A DNA stretch of 64,000 bases from DATBFG01 sp036558645 (GCA_036558645.1 DATBFG010000072.1:88738-152737), one strand, 5' to 3'. Positions 52,064 to 61,524 are shown, numbered from the stretch's first letter. The notes: generated by a model from the letters alone, not told the origin. Translations and numbers: made by a program.

Positions 52064-52768
52064 TTAGGGGGATTGGCAAGGGACGCTGACTAATGACGCA
52101 AGAATGTCCTGCGGCTCCGGGCGTTCCGTGTAATCCCCATCCACCCAGGCGCGGAGCACCGTTCCATCCTGATCCACAATGTACGTCGCGGGAATCGGCA
52201 ACTCCCAGCTGTCGTCCCCATTGATGAATGGCAGATTTACGAAAGTGCGTCGGTAAATCGCCTCTTGATCCGGCGGCACGCGATAAACAAGACCAAACTG
52301 TCGCGCCACAGCGTTTCCTGCATCGCTCAGTAGCGGGAATTGCAGCTTGTGCTGATCGATCATGAAGAGTGACTGCGACACTGTCTGCGGGGAGATCGCC
52401 ACCAGCGACGTTCCTGCTTGCCGGATGTGTGAAATGACGGCGTTCATGGCTTCCATCTGGCCGCAGCAGAACGGATCCCATCGCCCGCGGATAAAACAGA
52501 TCACCAGCCGTCCTCGTGCTAACAACCCAGCAGATGAAACGGACTGTCCGGTCTGATCTTTGACTTCAAAGGACGGAATCTTCGTTCCAACTGACAACAC
52601 TCTTTCAGCAATTCCACTGGCATTCAGGTCAGCGATTACACGTGCATGAATCGCCTGCACACCTGAAGGCACGTATTTCGCGATCAGCTGTTTTCTTTCC
52701 GCGAATTGGTCACGGAGAGGACGAGTATCGTTGCCGGAAGCGGCTTCTTCGAGGGAACGCCATTTCAC
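52064..52768 (-). CDS. Peroxiredoxin-like (AhpC/TSA) protein
   Basis: 234 residues. Thioredoxin-fold core: GTKIPSFEVKDQTGQSV near 62-78 and the peroxidatic site LVICFIRGRWDPFCCGQMEAMN near 88-109, where the usual TxxC is replaced by WDPFC with an extra adjacent Cys. An N-terminal helical region of about 60 residues precedes it. It probably reduces peroxides, but the altered active site leaves that uncertain. It ends 64 bases upstream of rpsP on the same strand. Confidence 0.82.
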   Translation of the reverse strand: MKWRSLEEAASGNDTRPLRDQFAERKQLIAKYVPSGVQAIHARVIADLNASGIAERVLSVGTKIPSFEVKDQTGQSVSSAGLLARGRLVICFIRGRWDPFCCGQMEAMNAVISHIRQAGTSLVAISPQTVSQSLFMIDQHKLQFPLLSDAGNAVARQFGLVYRVPPDQEAIYRRTFVNLPFINGDDSWELPIPATYIVDQDGTVLRAWVDGDYTERPEPQDILASLVSVPCQSP

Positions 52769-52792
52769 GCATTCAAGATAGCAGAATGGGAA

Positions 52793-53413
52793 CTATCGCG
52801 GATGGCGCCGGCTGCCCCGTCGCGCATTGTGGTGGTTCTCAAATGCAGTTCTGGCCGCGTCCCATTCCCTTGCTTCCTTGTTCACTTGATCTGCTAGATG
52901 CTTGGCGGCGAGGGCATTCCTTATTTGTTCTGCCTGATCTGCATTGTCGGGCTTCCAATCGGAGACGGATCTCGCTGGGCGAGTCGGCGGCATTAACTGT
53001 GCGTGCTCAGGATTCGGCTTGGGTTGCGGTTTCCCTGTCCAGGACGACTTAGGTTCCAGCTTTTCTACCCAAGACGCAAGTCGGTCGAGTGTCCAGTCTT
53101 TTCTTTGCATCACATGCAAGTCGAAGACGTGAGCCACGATGTCCTTGATTCGCATCTCAAGTGGAATTTGTGATGGAGAACATTCGCAGGGACATTCCAC
53201 GGTTGCGAGCACCCATCGCCCCCATACATCCTCTGTTCCAAGAGTACGTCGCTCCGATGGCGGGATAGGCCCGGATACGGAGTGAACTGTGCATCCGCCC
53301 GCTATTGCTGCCATGCCCAATGCACAGCCGGTACTTGCGTCGTGCGAAATCAGTTTTCCTGTTTTTGAAGTGACGACCGTGCTGCCTAATAAGATTGCTT
53401 CGCTAAGTCTCAT
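52793..53413 (-). CDS. Conserved hypothetical protein
   Basis: 206 residues. The N-terminus MRLSEAILLGSTVVTSKTGK followed by CALGMAAIAGGC is the most conserved-looking part; CPCECS near residue 74 could bind metal. The C-terminal half is polar, Pro/Lys-rich and likely disordered (KPQPKPNPEHAQ). No function is proposed. It lies 24 bases upstream of the peroxiredoxin-like gene on the same strand and divergently from the secreted protein at 53583. Confidence 0.7.
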   Translation of the reverse strand: MRLSEAILLGSTVVTSKTGKLISHDASTGCALGMAAIAGGCTVHSVSGPIPPSERRTLGTEDVWGRWVLATVECPCECSPSQIPLEMRIKDIVAHVFDLHVMQRKDWTLDRLASWVEKLEPKSSWTGKPQPKPNPEHAQLMPPTRPARSVSDWKPDNADQAEQIRNALAAKHLADQVNKEAREWDAARTAFENHHNARRGSRRHPR

Positions 53414-53582
53414 GAGCGTTCCCCCACTGCGGCCAAGGCATAATTTCCCGGATTATATTCCTAATTGGGAGTTCCTTTGCGGCCAGTTCCATCAAACATT
53501 CAATTCCTGTGTTGACCTTCTTTCTGGCCCGGAGTAGCTTTGGCCCGCTCAGCAATTTCCACAAACAATAAGGGGAGGCTTT

Positions 53583-54455
53583 ATGCAGCGTAGGGCCGTT
53601 TTGACTGCCGTTGCAGTGGTGTTGCTTGCGACGCTGGCCGTTGGCCAGGCTCAAGAGCAATATCTCGATGTGTTCACCGTGCAGGTCAAACCTGAAAAAC
53701 GTGCTGACTTTGATGCCATCGCAAAGAAGTTTGCAATGGCCAATCGGCAAAACAAGGGAGATACATGGGTCGCCATGGAACAGATTTATGGCCACGGCAA
53801 CCGTGTCAGCTTTATCAGCTTTCGCAGTGGTTTCGCGGGCATCGAAACAGGCATGGGTGCTTTTTATGGAGCTATGCTGAAAGCTTTCGGACAAGCGGGC
53901 GCGGACAAGATCTTTCAAGACTTCAGCGAATGTGCAACCAGCATGCATTCCGAATTGCGCCGTCGACGCTGGGATCTCAGTAGCAACATTTCGACCGATC
54001 CTGCTGCCATGGCAAAGCTCGCAGGCGAGGCGCGCTGGCTTCGCACTACAGCAGTCCACGTGAAGCCGGGGCAGGTGACGGCATTCGAATCATTGTTAAA
54101 AGACCTGAAGGCCGCACGGGAGAAATACAATCCGCCTCAAACTTCTCTGGTCTCGCAGGCGATAGCTGGTCAGGAAGGGACCGTCTTTTATGTCACGGTA
54201 TTGGCGAGTTCGCTCGCCGATTACGATAAGACGCCCACAGCTGCTCAGTTAATGGGCGAAGACGGGTACGCGAGATTCCTTAAGGCTAGTGCTGATCTGG
54301 TGGAGAGCACCGAGAGCGTCATCAACCGCTTCCTACCGGATGTGAGCAATGCCCCAGCCGAGATTGCTGCTGCTGCGCCGGACTATTGGAATCCAAAGCC
54401 GGCGATGGCGGCGAAGAAATCCGCGAAGGCAGCCGAAAGCACAGAGAAGAAGTGA
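53583..54455 (+). CDS. Secreted protein with two ABM-like (dimeric alpha-beta barrel) domains
   Basis: 290 residues with a signal peptide (AVAVVLLATLAVGQAQ). Residues 25-110 (YLDVFTVQVKPEKRADFDAIAKKFAMANR) and 150-245 (LRTTAVHVKPGQVTAFESLLKDLKAA) show the pattern of antibiotic-biosynthesis-monooxygenase-like ferredoxin folds, apparently an internal duplication. The tail is Ala/Lys-rich. No activity is proposed. GGGGAGG lies 5 bases before the start. A terminator follows. Confidence 0.78.
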   Translation: MQRRAVLTAVAVVLLATLAVGQAQEQYLDVFTVQVKPEKRADFDAIAKKFAMANRQNKGDTWVAMEQIYGHGNRVSFISFRSGFAGIETGMGAFYGAMLKAFGQAGADKIFQDFSECATSMHSELRRRRWDLSSNISTDPAAMAKLAGEARWLRTTAVHVKPGQVTAFESLLKDLKAAREKYNPPQTSLVSQAIAGQEGTVFYVTVLASSLADYDKTPTAAQLMGEDGYARFLKASADLVESTESVINRFLPDVSNAPAEIAAAAPDYWNPKPAMAAKKSAKAAESTEKK

Positions 54456-54469
54456 ATAGAGAAAATATA

Positions 54470-54495
54470 GGGTGGGAATTCATCCCGCCCTTTTT
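54470..54495 (+). terminator. Rho-independent terminator after the ABM-like gene
   Basis: Stem GGGTGGGA / TCCCGCCC (one T:G pair), loop ATTCA, then five T. It starts 14 bases after the stop and separates this gene from the convergent fad-type gene. Confidence 0.88.
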
Positions 54496-54516
54496 CTTCC
54501 TTAGAATCCTGGCTGG

Positions 54517-56943
54517 CTAGTTTCTCAGCGTCTTTCCTGTCTTCAATGTGTACTGAATCCGTTCCTGCGTTTTTTTCTCACCGCAAAGAGATTTGAAACC
54601 CTCCCGCTCCAAGTCGAGGATGTATTGTTCGGTCACTGGCGTTCCCGGCGTTACATTTCCACCGCACAAGACTTCAGCGACTTTGTTCCCGATCTTCACC
54701 TCGTAATCGGAGATGTATTCTCCCTGGCGCATGAGATGAACGCCCATTTTCAGGGCTGCCAGGATATTTTCTCCGGGAGCCGATATGTCGTTGCGCGGAC
54801 GAGGCGGCTCATATCCGGCGCGCACCATTTCAAGGGCCCGGGCCTTTGCATCGGACAGTACGCGTTCGCGATTCATGGTGATGCGATCCGAGGCCGTGAG
54901 AAATCCCAATCCTCGCGCCTCATGAGCCGAGGTGGCCACCTTCGCTGTAGCGATTGTCTCAAATGCGGTCTTCATCGCTTCCATGAGCTCAACCGATTCG
55001 CCTCGACCGCCTGGGCGAATGGAAGCTGCGCTGTCTACGGCGCGGAGCAGCATTTCTTTGCATCCCCCGGCACCCGGGAGAAGCCCCACACCGACCTCAA
55101 CCAATCCGGTATACAACTCCGCATGCGGCTGGCGTGCCGCTGCATGCAGTGAAATCTCTGTCCCTCCTCCGAGGCAGAGCCCGAAAGATCCCACAACGAC
55201 AGGTTTTGGCGAGAACTTGATAGCCTGCGTCATCCCCTGGAACGTTCGAATGGCGAGGTCCACGTCGTCCCATTCCTCTTCCTGGATCGACATCAGCAAC
55301 AGCATCAGATTCGCGCCCACGGAAAAGTTCGCGGCGTCATTGCTGATGACAAAAGCGTCGAATGCGTCCCCTGGACCACCGGGTTTCAAGGTCTGACTGA
55401 TCATCTGCACGATATCGCTGCCGATCGAATTCATCTTGGAATGAAATTCAATACAGCCGACTCCATCGCCCAGATCGATCAGCGAAGCACCCGCATTCTT
55501 CTTCACAACGCCGTTCGACTTCTTCGCCACTTCTACCGACCAAACTCCAAGCGGAGTATCAACAGGTTTGTAGGCGGAATGGCCAAGGTCGAAGTAGGCA
55601 CGGCCGGATGCGGTTTTTGAATTGTCGCTGTACCAACTCTTCTGTCCCGACTTAAGCAAGCGTTCTACGTTGGGCGAGAGTGGACGACCTTCCTTCTGCA
55701 TGCGGGCCACGGTGGATTCAACTCCGGCGGCATCCCACAACTCGAAGGGTCCGAGTTCCCAGTTGAAGCCCAGTTTCATGGCGCGATCGATCTCGACAAT
55801 GCTGTCGGAAATCTCAGGAACGCGGTTGGCACAATAGGTCCACAGGTCCGACAGCGCGGACCAAAGAAATGCGCCCGCTTTGTCGCTTTTCTGCGGAGCG
55901 CTGCCATCCATCCCCAGCAGCATGCGAATGCGCGCTCCTGTTTGCTCGACATTCTTCGCCATATCCAGGGCAGGAAGGCGCGCCTTCTGCCGCGGGCGAT
56001 ACTCGAGCGTTTTCCAATCGAGCGCCATACGCTCGTTTTCTTTGTTATCGGCGCCGTGCTTCGTCTTCTTATAGAAGCCACCTTTGGTTTTGTCGCCGAG
56101 CCATTTGCGTTCGAGCATCTGCCGAAAGAAATCGGGAAGCTTCAGATCGCTGCGCTCGTCGTGCACATTCTGGGTCATATTGGCGACGACGTGCCCGAGG
56201 ATATCGAGTCCTACAAGATCAATTGTCCGGAACGTCGCTGACTTCGGCCATCCGACGGCCTGCCCAGTGAGCGCATCGACATCTTCGATACTGAAGTCCA
56301 TTTCCTGCATCAGACGCATAACGTTCAACACCGAGAACGTGCCAATGCGGTTGCCAATGAAATTTGGGGTGTCCTTGGCGAAAACCACACCCTTTCCGAG
56401 GTGGATGTCGGCAAATTCGGCGACGGTGTTAATCAGGTTTCGATCTGAGTCTGTTGTCGGAATTATCTCCAGCAGGCGCATGTAACGGGGTGGATTGAAA
56501 AAATGTGTTCCGAACCAGGAGCGGCGGAAGTCTTCGGGGAATCCTTCGGCGATTTTCCCGACCGGCAATCCGCTGGTGTTCGTTGTAATGACGGTTCCGG
56601 GCTTTCGGACGGCATCAACTTTCTTCAGCAATGAGCGCTTGATTTCAAGGTTCTCGACCACCGCCTCGACGATCCAATCCACATCGCCCAGTCGTTTGAG
56701 ATCGTCATCAAAATTGCCAACGGTGATGAGCCCGGAGAGGCCAGGCTCCATGAATGCGGCAGGCTTGGATTTCCGAGCACCATCCAGTCCAGCCAAGGCG
56801 ATCTTGTTACGCGCAGGTCCATCCGCATCTGGAGGAACGATATCGAAGAGATAGCTGGGAACGCCGGCATTGGCGAAGTGCGCGGCGATGCGGGCACCCA
56901 TGGTTCCGGCGCCTAGGACCGCAACCTTCTGAATCCGCCTCAT
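54517..56943 (-). CDS. Fused 3-hydroxyacyl-CoA dehydrogenase / enoyl-CoA hydratase (FadN-type)
   Basis: 808 residues. N-terminal NAD-binding dehydrogenase (VAVLGAGTMGARIAAHFANAG at 7-27; TNTSGLPVGKIAEGFPEDFRRSWFGTHFFNPPRYMRLLE near 120-160; catalytic His in THFFNPP), then the HAD C-terminal domain, and a crotonase-type domain (VVVGSFGLCLGGGTEISLHAA and LVEVGVGLLPGAGGCKEMLL, oxyanion and catalytic Glu) near 580-660. The order dehydrogenase first, hydratase second is that of B. subtilis FadN, not FadB. It runs two steps of fatty acid beta-oxidation. No thiolase gene is in the window. Confidence 0.92.
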   Translation of the reverse strand: MRRIQKVAVLGAGTMGARIAAHFANAGVPSYLFDIVPPDADGPARNKIALAGLDGARKSKPAAFMEPGLSGLITVGNFDDDLKRLGDVDWIVEAVVENLEIKRSLLKKVDAVRKPGTVITTNTSGLPVGKIAEGFPEDFRRSWFGTHFFNPPRYMRLLEIIPTTDSDRNLINTVAEFADIHLGKGVVFAKDTPNFIGNRIGTFSVLNVMRLMQEMDFSIEDVDALTGQAVGWPKSATFRTIDLVGLDILGHVVANMTQNVHDERSDLKLPDFFRQMLERKWLGDKTKGGFYKKTKHGADNKENERMALDWKTLEYRPRQKARLPALDMAKNVEQTGARIRMLLGMDGSAPQKSDKAGAFLWSALSDLWTYCANRVPEISDSIVEIDRAMKLGFNWELGPFELWDAAGVESTVARMQKEGRPLSPNVERLLKSGQKSWYSDNSKTASGRAYFDLGHSAYKPVDTPLGVWSVEVAKKSNGVVKKNAGASLIDLGDGVGCIEFHSKMNSIGSDIVQMISQTLKPGGPGDAFDAFVISNDAANFSVGANLMLLLMSIQEEEWDDVDLAIRTFQGMTQAIKFSPKPVVVGSFGLCLGGGTEISLHAAARQPHAELYTGLVEVGVGLLPGAGGCKEMLLRAVDSAASIRPGGRGESVELMEAMKTAFETIATAKVATSAHEARGLGFLTASDRITMNRERVLSDAKARALEMVRAGYEPPRPRNDISAPGENILAALKMGVHLMRQGEYISDYEVKIGNKVAEVLCGGNVTPGTPVTEQYILDLEREGFKSLCGEKKTQERIQYTLKTGKTLRN

Positions 56944-56984
56944 GATGGCTCCATTCTCGACAGAAAGATATGAAGGAATGTCTG

Positions 56985-57458
56985 CTAGGGAAGTTTATCG
57001 ATGGCCCAGTCGTTCTTTCCAGCCTTGACCACCACAATTTGTGTGTAGCGAGGTTTCACGGTTCCCGTTTTGCCGGATGCCAGTTCGAACAGCGTGACGG
57101 GAAAAGAGTAGCTGCCATCTTTCATCTTCTTGCCATGGCTAATTTCGTAGGAGCGGTTGGTCCCAACGGCTGGTTGAAGAAAAGCCTCAATGAGCTCAGG
57201 TGAGCTGTGGTGTTTGAATGAATCACTAAGCAGAAGTATCCCAGTTTCTCCATCCTGCACCTGCCAGGCATGGAGAAAGTCATTGGCTGCGGTCAGGGCG
57301 GAAACGTAGTCCTGGTCCATGTTGGTGACTGATGGTTTGGTCTTGGACCGGGAAGAGGCTGCCGCATCTGGAGGGAACCCAAAGAACGCGAATCCGGCGG
57401 TCAGCAAAAGTGCGACGGGAAAACAGGCTTCACCTGGAAAGCGAAAGATTTTGAACAA
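56985..57458 (-). CDS. Probable secreted protein of unknown function
   Basis: 157 residues from a TTG at 57458, chosen because an N-terminal signal-like stretch follows (FPVALLLTAGFAFFGF) and AAGGA lies about 12 bases before it; the frame is open further to 57545. The mature part contains VSALTAANDFLHAWQVQDGETGILLLSDSF, reminiscent of small nuclear-transport-factor-like domains, but no clear match is claimed. It lies 41 bases upstream of the FadN-type gene. Confidence 0.62.
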   Translation of the reverse strand: MFKIFRFPGEACFPVALLLTAGFAFFGFPPDAAASSRSKTKPSVTNMDQDYVSALTAANDFLHAWQVQDGETGILLLSDSFKHHSSPELIEAFLQPAVGTNRSYEISHGKKMKDGSYSFPVTLFELASGKTGTVKPRYTQIVVVKAGKNDWAIDKLP

Positions 57459-57618
57459 TTTGACGTCAGTCCTTAGCAGGTCGAAATCCCCTAAAAACAC
57501 AGCAGGCGCGTACCGTAAGATGTGGGGTGAGGATGGCAACGGCACGCGCCCTATTAAGTTGCTTTCATCCTAACAATCCCAGCCACAGAATGTCAAGATA
57601 AATCTTTTATTTTCAATA

Positions 57619-58317
57619 TCATGCGATGATTTTCGCAAGCATAAATGCGGCACCCGCCGCAAGTCCACCGATCACCATTGTCTGTGACAAGCTCCGCAAT
57701 CGGGAAACCCCCGTAAAGCCTCCTTTGACGAATCCAAACACCCCTAACGCAGCTAACGTGACGACAGCGGACACAATCAATCCGGACGAGGCCTGGGACA
57801 GAAGGATGTAGGGAGACAACGGAATGAGGCCTCCGGCGACGTAAGAACCAGCAATGGTCGCCGCGCTTATCAGCGCCCGTGAGGGGTCCGGCGCCTCCAA
57901 GCCGAGTTCGTATCGCATCATGAAGTCGATCCAAGCATCGGGGTGCTCACTGAGTGCTTTTACGATAGGAGCGCTCTGCTCATCGGAGATTCCGTATTCG
58001 TGGAATACTCGCGCGACCTCGGCCATCTCTTCCTCGGGGACCTCCACCACCTCGCGCCGCTCACGTTCTTTCTCCTGCTCATAGTGTTCTGCATCGCCAC
58101 GAGCGGCGAGATATCCCCCCAACCCCATGGCGATGGACCCGGCCGCGATCTCGGCCAGACCGCCAACCACGATGAGCCTGGTATTTTGAACGGCGCCCGA
58201 GAGTCCCGCCGCCAGCGCAAACGGCACCGTCAATCCGTCCGACATGCCGATAACGACATCTCGAACAAAGTTGCCTGCGGTGAAGTGTTTCTCCACATGA
58301 GCGCGAGTTCCCACCAT
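57619..58317 (-). CDS. VIT1/CCC1 family transporter
   Basis: 232 residues. The start NFVRDVVIGMSDGLTVPFALAAGLSGA and the paired membrane segments (TM1 near 20-45, TM2 near 46-68, then SAATIAGSYVAGGLIPLSPYILL and the last two spans) match the vacuolar iron transporter/Ccc1 family. A charged helical loop (EQEKERERREVVEVPEEEMAEVARVFHEYG) lies in the middle, where iron-binding Glu residues sit in plant VIT1. It probably moves Fe or Mn. It starts 3 bases after the Nudix gene stop, so the two are co-transcribed. Confidence 0.9.
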   Translation of the reverse strand: MVGTRAHVEKHFTAGNFVRDVVIGMSDGLTVPFALAAGLSGAVQNTRLIVVGGLAEIAAGSIAMGLGGYLAARGDAEHYEQEKERERREVVEVPEEEMAEVARVFHEYGISDEQSAPIVKALSEHPDAWIDFMMRYELGLEAPDPSRALISAATIAGSYVAGGLIPLSPYILLSQASSGLIVSAVVTLAALGVFGFVKGGFTGVSRLRSLSQTMVIGGLAAGAAFMLAKIIA

Positions 58318-58320
58318 TTC

Positions 58321-58845
58321 TCAAACCTCCGGATGATTTTCGAGAAACTCCGCGGCGCGTCGGACAGCGTCGCGTTCGCCGCGGTACGCCAGCTTTCGCG
58401 ACGCCTCGTGTAGGGGCATCCAAAAAGCGCGCTTCACTTCAACGCGCATTTCGGATGCGATGTTATCGATTTCTCCCGAGTCATACTTGAACAGGTAAAA
58501 GCTGACAATCTTGAAAACGCGTTCTCCATCACCCCAGGAGCGGACGTAAACATACTTGACATCGATTAGTTTGGTTATGAGGACTGCCTTTACGCCGGTT
58601 TCTTCAAACACCTCGCGAAGCGCCGTCTGATCTGGCTTTTCCCCGGGGTCTACCAGGCCCTTGGGCAGGGCAAGTGTCACTTTTTGTGATTTCCTTTTCC
58701 CCTTCGTGTCAGTGGTGGAGGGCTCCTTCCGGGGCTCAATGATTGCCAACTCCCAGCCATCGCCAGACCGGCGGATTACCACCCCACCCGCGGAGATCTC
58801 TCGAACCATGCGCCACAAGTTATCAGGATCAGAGGAGTTAGTCAC
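58321..58845 (-). CDS. Nudix hydrolase
   Basis: 174 residues. The Nudix box is GLVDPGEKPDQTALREVFEETGV (Gx5Ex7REVxEExGV; residues ~62-84 from the GTG start). Before it, SAGGVVIRR is the usual first strand. It hydrolyses nucleoside diphosphate-linked compounds; the substrate cannot be told. Start is GTG 58845 or ATG 58809. It overlaps the upstream open frame of the divergent patatin gene only if that starts early. Confidence 0.9.
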   Translation of the reverse strand: MTNSSDPDNLWRMVREISAGGVVIRRSGDGWELAIIEPRKEPSTTDTKGKRKSQKVTLALPKGLVDPGEKPDQTALREVFEETGVKAVLITKLIDVKYVYVRSWGDGERVFKIVSFYLFKYDSGEIDNIASEMRVEVKRAFWMPLHEASRKLAYRGERDAVRRAAEFLENHPEV

Positions 58846-58984
58846 CGATCAGCCAAACCCCGCGCCAGATATGGGAAAGCCAGTAACGTTACTCGAAGGT
58901 TACTGGCAAAACCGGAAGCCCCGCTGGCATCTAAGTTGCTGGGTAGTTATTCAGCCGGGCAGACCGGGAGGGTGTGGGGACCCC

Positions 58985-59905
58985 GTGAAGCGTCTGGTTA
59001 AAGTCGTTCGGTCGGTGAAGGCCTTTGGCCGCACACTGGGCGGAGCCTCGATTGCTGAGGCAAACAAGCAGCCTGTGCGGATTGGCTTGGCACTCGGCGG
59101 CGGATTCGCCCGCGGCATTGCACACGTGGGTGTCCTTAAAGTCCTCGAAGAAGCGAACATTCCAGTTGATTTCATTGCAGGGACGAGCGTGGGCGCGCTG
59201 GTGGGTGCGGCTTATTGCAGCGGTGTTTCAACAGCCGAACTGGAAGAGATTGCAACCCGCGTCCGCTTCAAACATATTGCACGCTGGACTCTTTCACGCT
59301 ACGGATTCGCTACCAACCAGCGGATGATCGGCTTCCTGAACAGCATCCTGAAGGTCAAGACTTTTGAAGATCTCCGCATTCCCATGGCGGTGACGGCGAC
59401 TGACTTTTCGAACGGGCAGGGTGTTGTCTTCCGTTCGGGCCCATTAGTCGATCCGGTGCGCGCCAGCTGCGCGTATCCGGGAATGTTCTTACCTGTACGC
59501 ATTGGTGGCCGGTGGCTTGTGGATGGAATGCTGGCGCACTCTGTCCCCGTTGCACCGCTGCGCGCTATGGGCGCGACGCATGTCTTGGCTGTCCACCTGA
59601 AAACCACTTGGAACGTGAGCGATGGGCCGCGGCACTTATTCGATGTCATTGGGCAATGCTTTGCGATTGCCCAGGAGATGAACTGCGATCTATGGAAACA
59701 GGCGGCTGACCTGGTCGTTGAACCCGCGGTGCAGGGCTATAAGTATGACGCCTTTGAGCATAGCGCGGCACTGGTGCAGGCGGGCGCGGTAGCCGCAAGG
59801 GCGGCGCTTCCTGAAATTCGCAAGTGGGTGGAGATTGCGTCTCAGCCGGTATCTCTCAAAGAAGCGCGGCTGGTTCCGCAGACGGCGCCTCTTCCCGCAG
59901 ACTAA
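58985..59905 (+). CDS. Patatin-like phospholipase (RssA/NTE type)
   Basis: About 306 residues from GTG 58985. Catalytic motif GTSVG in DFIAGTSVGALVGAAYCSG near residues 59-77 holds the nucleophile Ser, the oxyanion loop is GLALGGGFARGIAHVG near 34-49, and the catalytic Asp is in WLVDGMLAHSVPV near 176-188. It is a serine lipid acyl hydrolase. The start is uncertain: the frame is open further upstream to 58661 through the Nudix gene; an ATG at 58871 has no SD. Confidence 0.86.
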   Translation: MKRLVKVVRSVKAFGRTLGGASIAEANKQPVRIGLALGGGFARGIAHVGVLKVLEEANIPVDFIAGTSVGALVGAAYCSGVSTAELEEIATRVRFKHIARWTLSRYGFATNQRMIGFLNSILKVKTFEDLRIPMAVTATDFSNGQGVVFRSGPLVDPVRASCAYPGMFLPVRIGGRWLVDGMLAHSVPVAPLRAMGATHVLAVHLKTTWNVSDGPRHLFDVIGQCFAIAQEMNCDLWKQAADLVVEPAVQGYKYDAFEHSAALVQAGAVAARAALPEIRKWVEIASQPVSLKEARLVPQTAPLPAD

Positions 59906-59917
59906 GATCCTGAAAAT

Positions 59918-60367
59918 CTAGGTAGATTCCCGGCGCACTTCGGCAGCGCGAGAGCTGTCGATTGCTGCTGCAGCGTTGTCACACAGCGATTGCAGGAAGA
60001 ACAGCTCGTGATCGCTGAAGGATTCCTTGTCCACATTAATGAGCTGAATGACACCGATTACCCGCTCGCGCGACAGCAAGGGAAAGCACAGCATCGAGCG
60101 GGTCTGCCAGCGCGTCATTTCGTCGATTCGCTTGGCGAAACGTGGGTCGGTGTAAACATCGGGCACTACGAGGCGCTCGCCGTTCTGGGCGACCCAGCCC
60201 GCGATTCCTTCGCCGAGCTTCAGGCGTACATCTTTGAGGGACTCGGCTGCGGTTCCGGAAGCTAGCGCGAAGTAAAGTTCGTTGCGTTTCTCGTCCACCA
60301 TGAGCAGAGACCATGCATCTGGGCGAAAGTGCTCGGCCATTCTTTCCATGATTGATTCGAGGTTCAT
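59918..60367 (-). CDS. GAF domain protein, tandem paralogue of the next gene
   Basis: 149 residues, a single GAF domain. Compared with the GAF domain of the adjacent 60371-61459 gene, about 100 of 138 aligned positions are identical by eye, e.g. SLLMVDE, LGEGIAGWVA, VPDVYTD, RFAKRIDEMT and FFLQSLCD. It lies 3 bases after that gene's stop, so the two are co-transcribed. GAF domains bind small ligands or form dimers. It lacks an output domain and so may tune the cyclase. Confidence 0.86.
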   Translation of the reverse strand: MNLESIMERMAEHFRPDAWSLLMVDEKRNELYFALASGTAAESLKDVRLKLGEGIAGWVAQNGERLVVPDVYTDPRFAKRIDEMTRWQTRSMLCFPLLSRERVIGVIQLINVDKESFSDHELFFLQSLCDNAAAAIDSSRAAEVRREST

Positions 60368-60370
60368 CGA

Positions 60371-61459
60371 CTATTTCATAACCCCACGTTGAGCTATGCC
60401 GATGTTGTCCCGGGTCGAATTCTTGACGAGGTACATCATCTCGTCAGCCTGGCGGATAACGTCCTGCGGATTCTTGGCGTCGTGCGGATACGTAGCAAGC
60501 CCGATCGAAGCTCGGATATTCAGATTCAAATTCTCTTCCTTGCAAAAGCTGCTGTTACGAAGGTTGTCCAACAGGCGTCTTGCCACTACCAGGGCAGAGT
60601 CCTTGCTGGTTTGCGGCAAGAGAACGACAAACTCGTCACCACCATAGCGGAAGGCGTAGTCGATGAGGCGGAGTTGAGCCTTGATCAAGTAGCCGATCTC
60701 AGCCAACAATTTACTGCCCACCAAGTGGCCGAAGGTATCGTTCACCTGTTTGAAATGGTCGAGGTCGATGAAGAGGACGGTGAACTCGTAGTTAAATCTG
60801 GCGGACCGATAGACTTCGGTTTCCAGCGTCTTGTGAAGGTGGCGGGCGTTGTACAAGCCGGTGCAATCGTCCGTAATGGTGAGTTCCTGGATCTTCTCTA
60901 CTGCGCGTGAATTTTCAATCGCAATCGCGGCATAGTCGCAGAGCGATTGCAGGAAGAATATTTCCTCATTACTGAAGCCATCCATATTGACGTTGACCAA
61001 CTGGATCACGCCAAGCACGCGATGCTTTGAGCGAAGGGGCACGCAAATAATCGAGCGTGTCTCCCACTTGGTCATCTCGTCGATTCGCTTGGCGAAGCGC
61101 ACGTCGGTATAGACATCGGGAACGATTAGCTGCTCCCCGTGTTTGGCAACCCAGCCCGCAATACCTTCGCCAACTTTGAGGCGTACGTTCTTGAGGGACT
61201 CTGCCGCATTGCCGACAGCAATCGCGAAGTACAACTCGTCGCGAGCCTCATCTACCATCAGGAGCGACCAATTGTCGGGGCGAAAATACTCGGCCATCTT
61301 CTCCATGATGGTTTGCAGGATCGAGTCCAGATCGAGCGAGGACGTCAAGGCCTTGGCAACGTCATGGAAAATAGTGACTTCCTGGTTTTGCCGGGCTCGT
61401 TCGGCACCGGTGGCCTTATGCATTTCCCCGTCCTTGGGTTTGGGTGGTGGCGTGACCAA
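60371..61459 (-). CDS. GAF-GGDEF diguanylate cyclase
   Basis: 362 residues. A GAF domain occupies about residues 40-185 and a GGDEF domain 195-355. The active-site signature is RYGGDEFV at 271-278, and the inhibitory I-site RxxD is present as R264-L-I-D267, five residues before GGDEF, so product feedback is expected. It makes cyclic di-GMP from GTP. The PilZ proteins at 9707 and 48845 are possible receptors in the same genome. It is divergent from the rodZ-like gene across about 225 bases. Confidence 0.94.
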   Translation of the reverse strand: MVTPPPKPKDGEMHKATGAERARQNQEVTIFHDVAKALTSSLDLDSILQTIMEKMAEYFRPDNWSLLMVDEARDELYFAIAVGNAAESLKNVRLKVGEGIAGWVAKHGEQLIVPDVYTDVRFAKRIDEMTKWETRSIICVPLRSKHRVLGVIQLVNVNMDGFSNEEIFFLQSLCDYAAIAIENSRAVEKIQELTITDDCTGLYNARHLHKTLETEVYRSARFNYEFTVLFIDLDHFKQVNDTFGHLVGSKLLAEIGYLIKAQLRLIDYAFRYGGDEFVVLLPQTSKDSALVVARRLLDNLRNSSFCKEENLNLNIRASIGLATYPHDAKNPQDVIRQADEMMYLVKNSTRDNIGIAQRGVMK

Positions 61460-61524
61460 ATTATAGGGTTGTTATTGGGAAGGGGCCAAGAACCGAAAGT
61501 AACCCGAACCCATTGAGCTACGTG

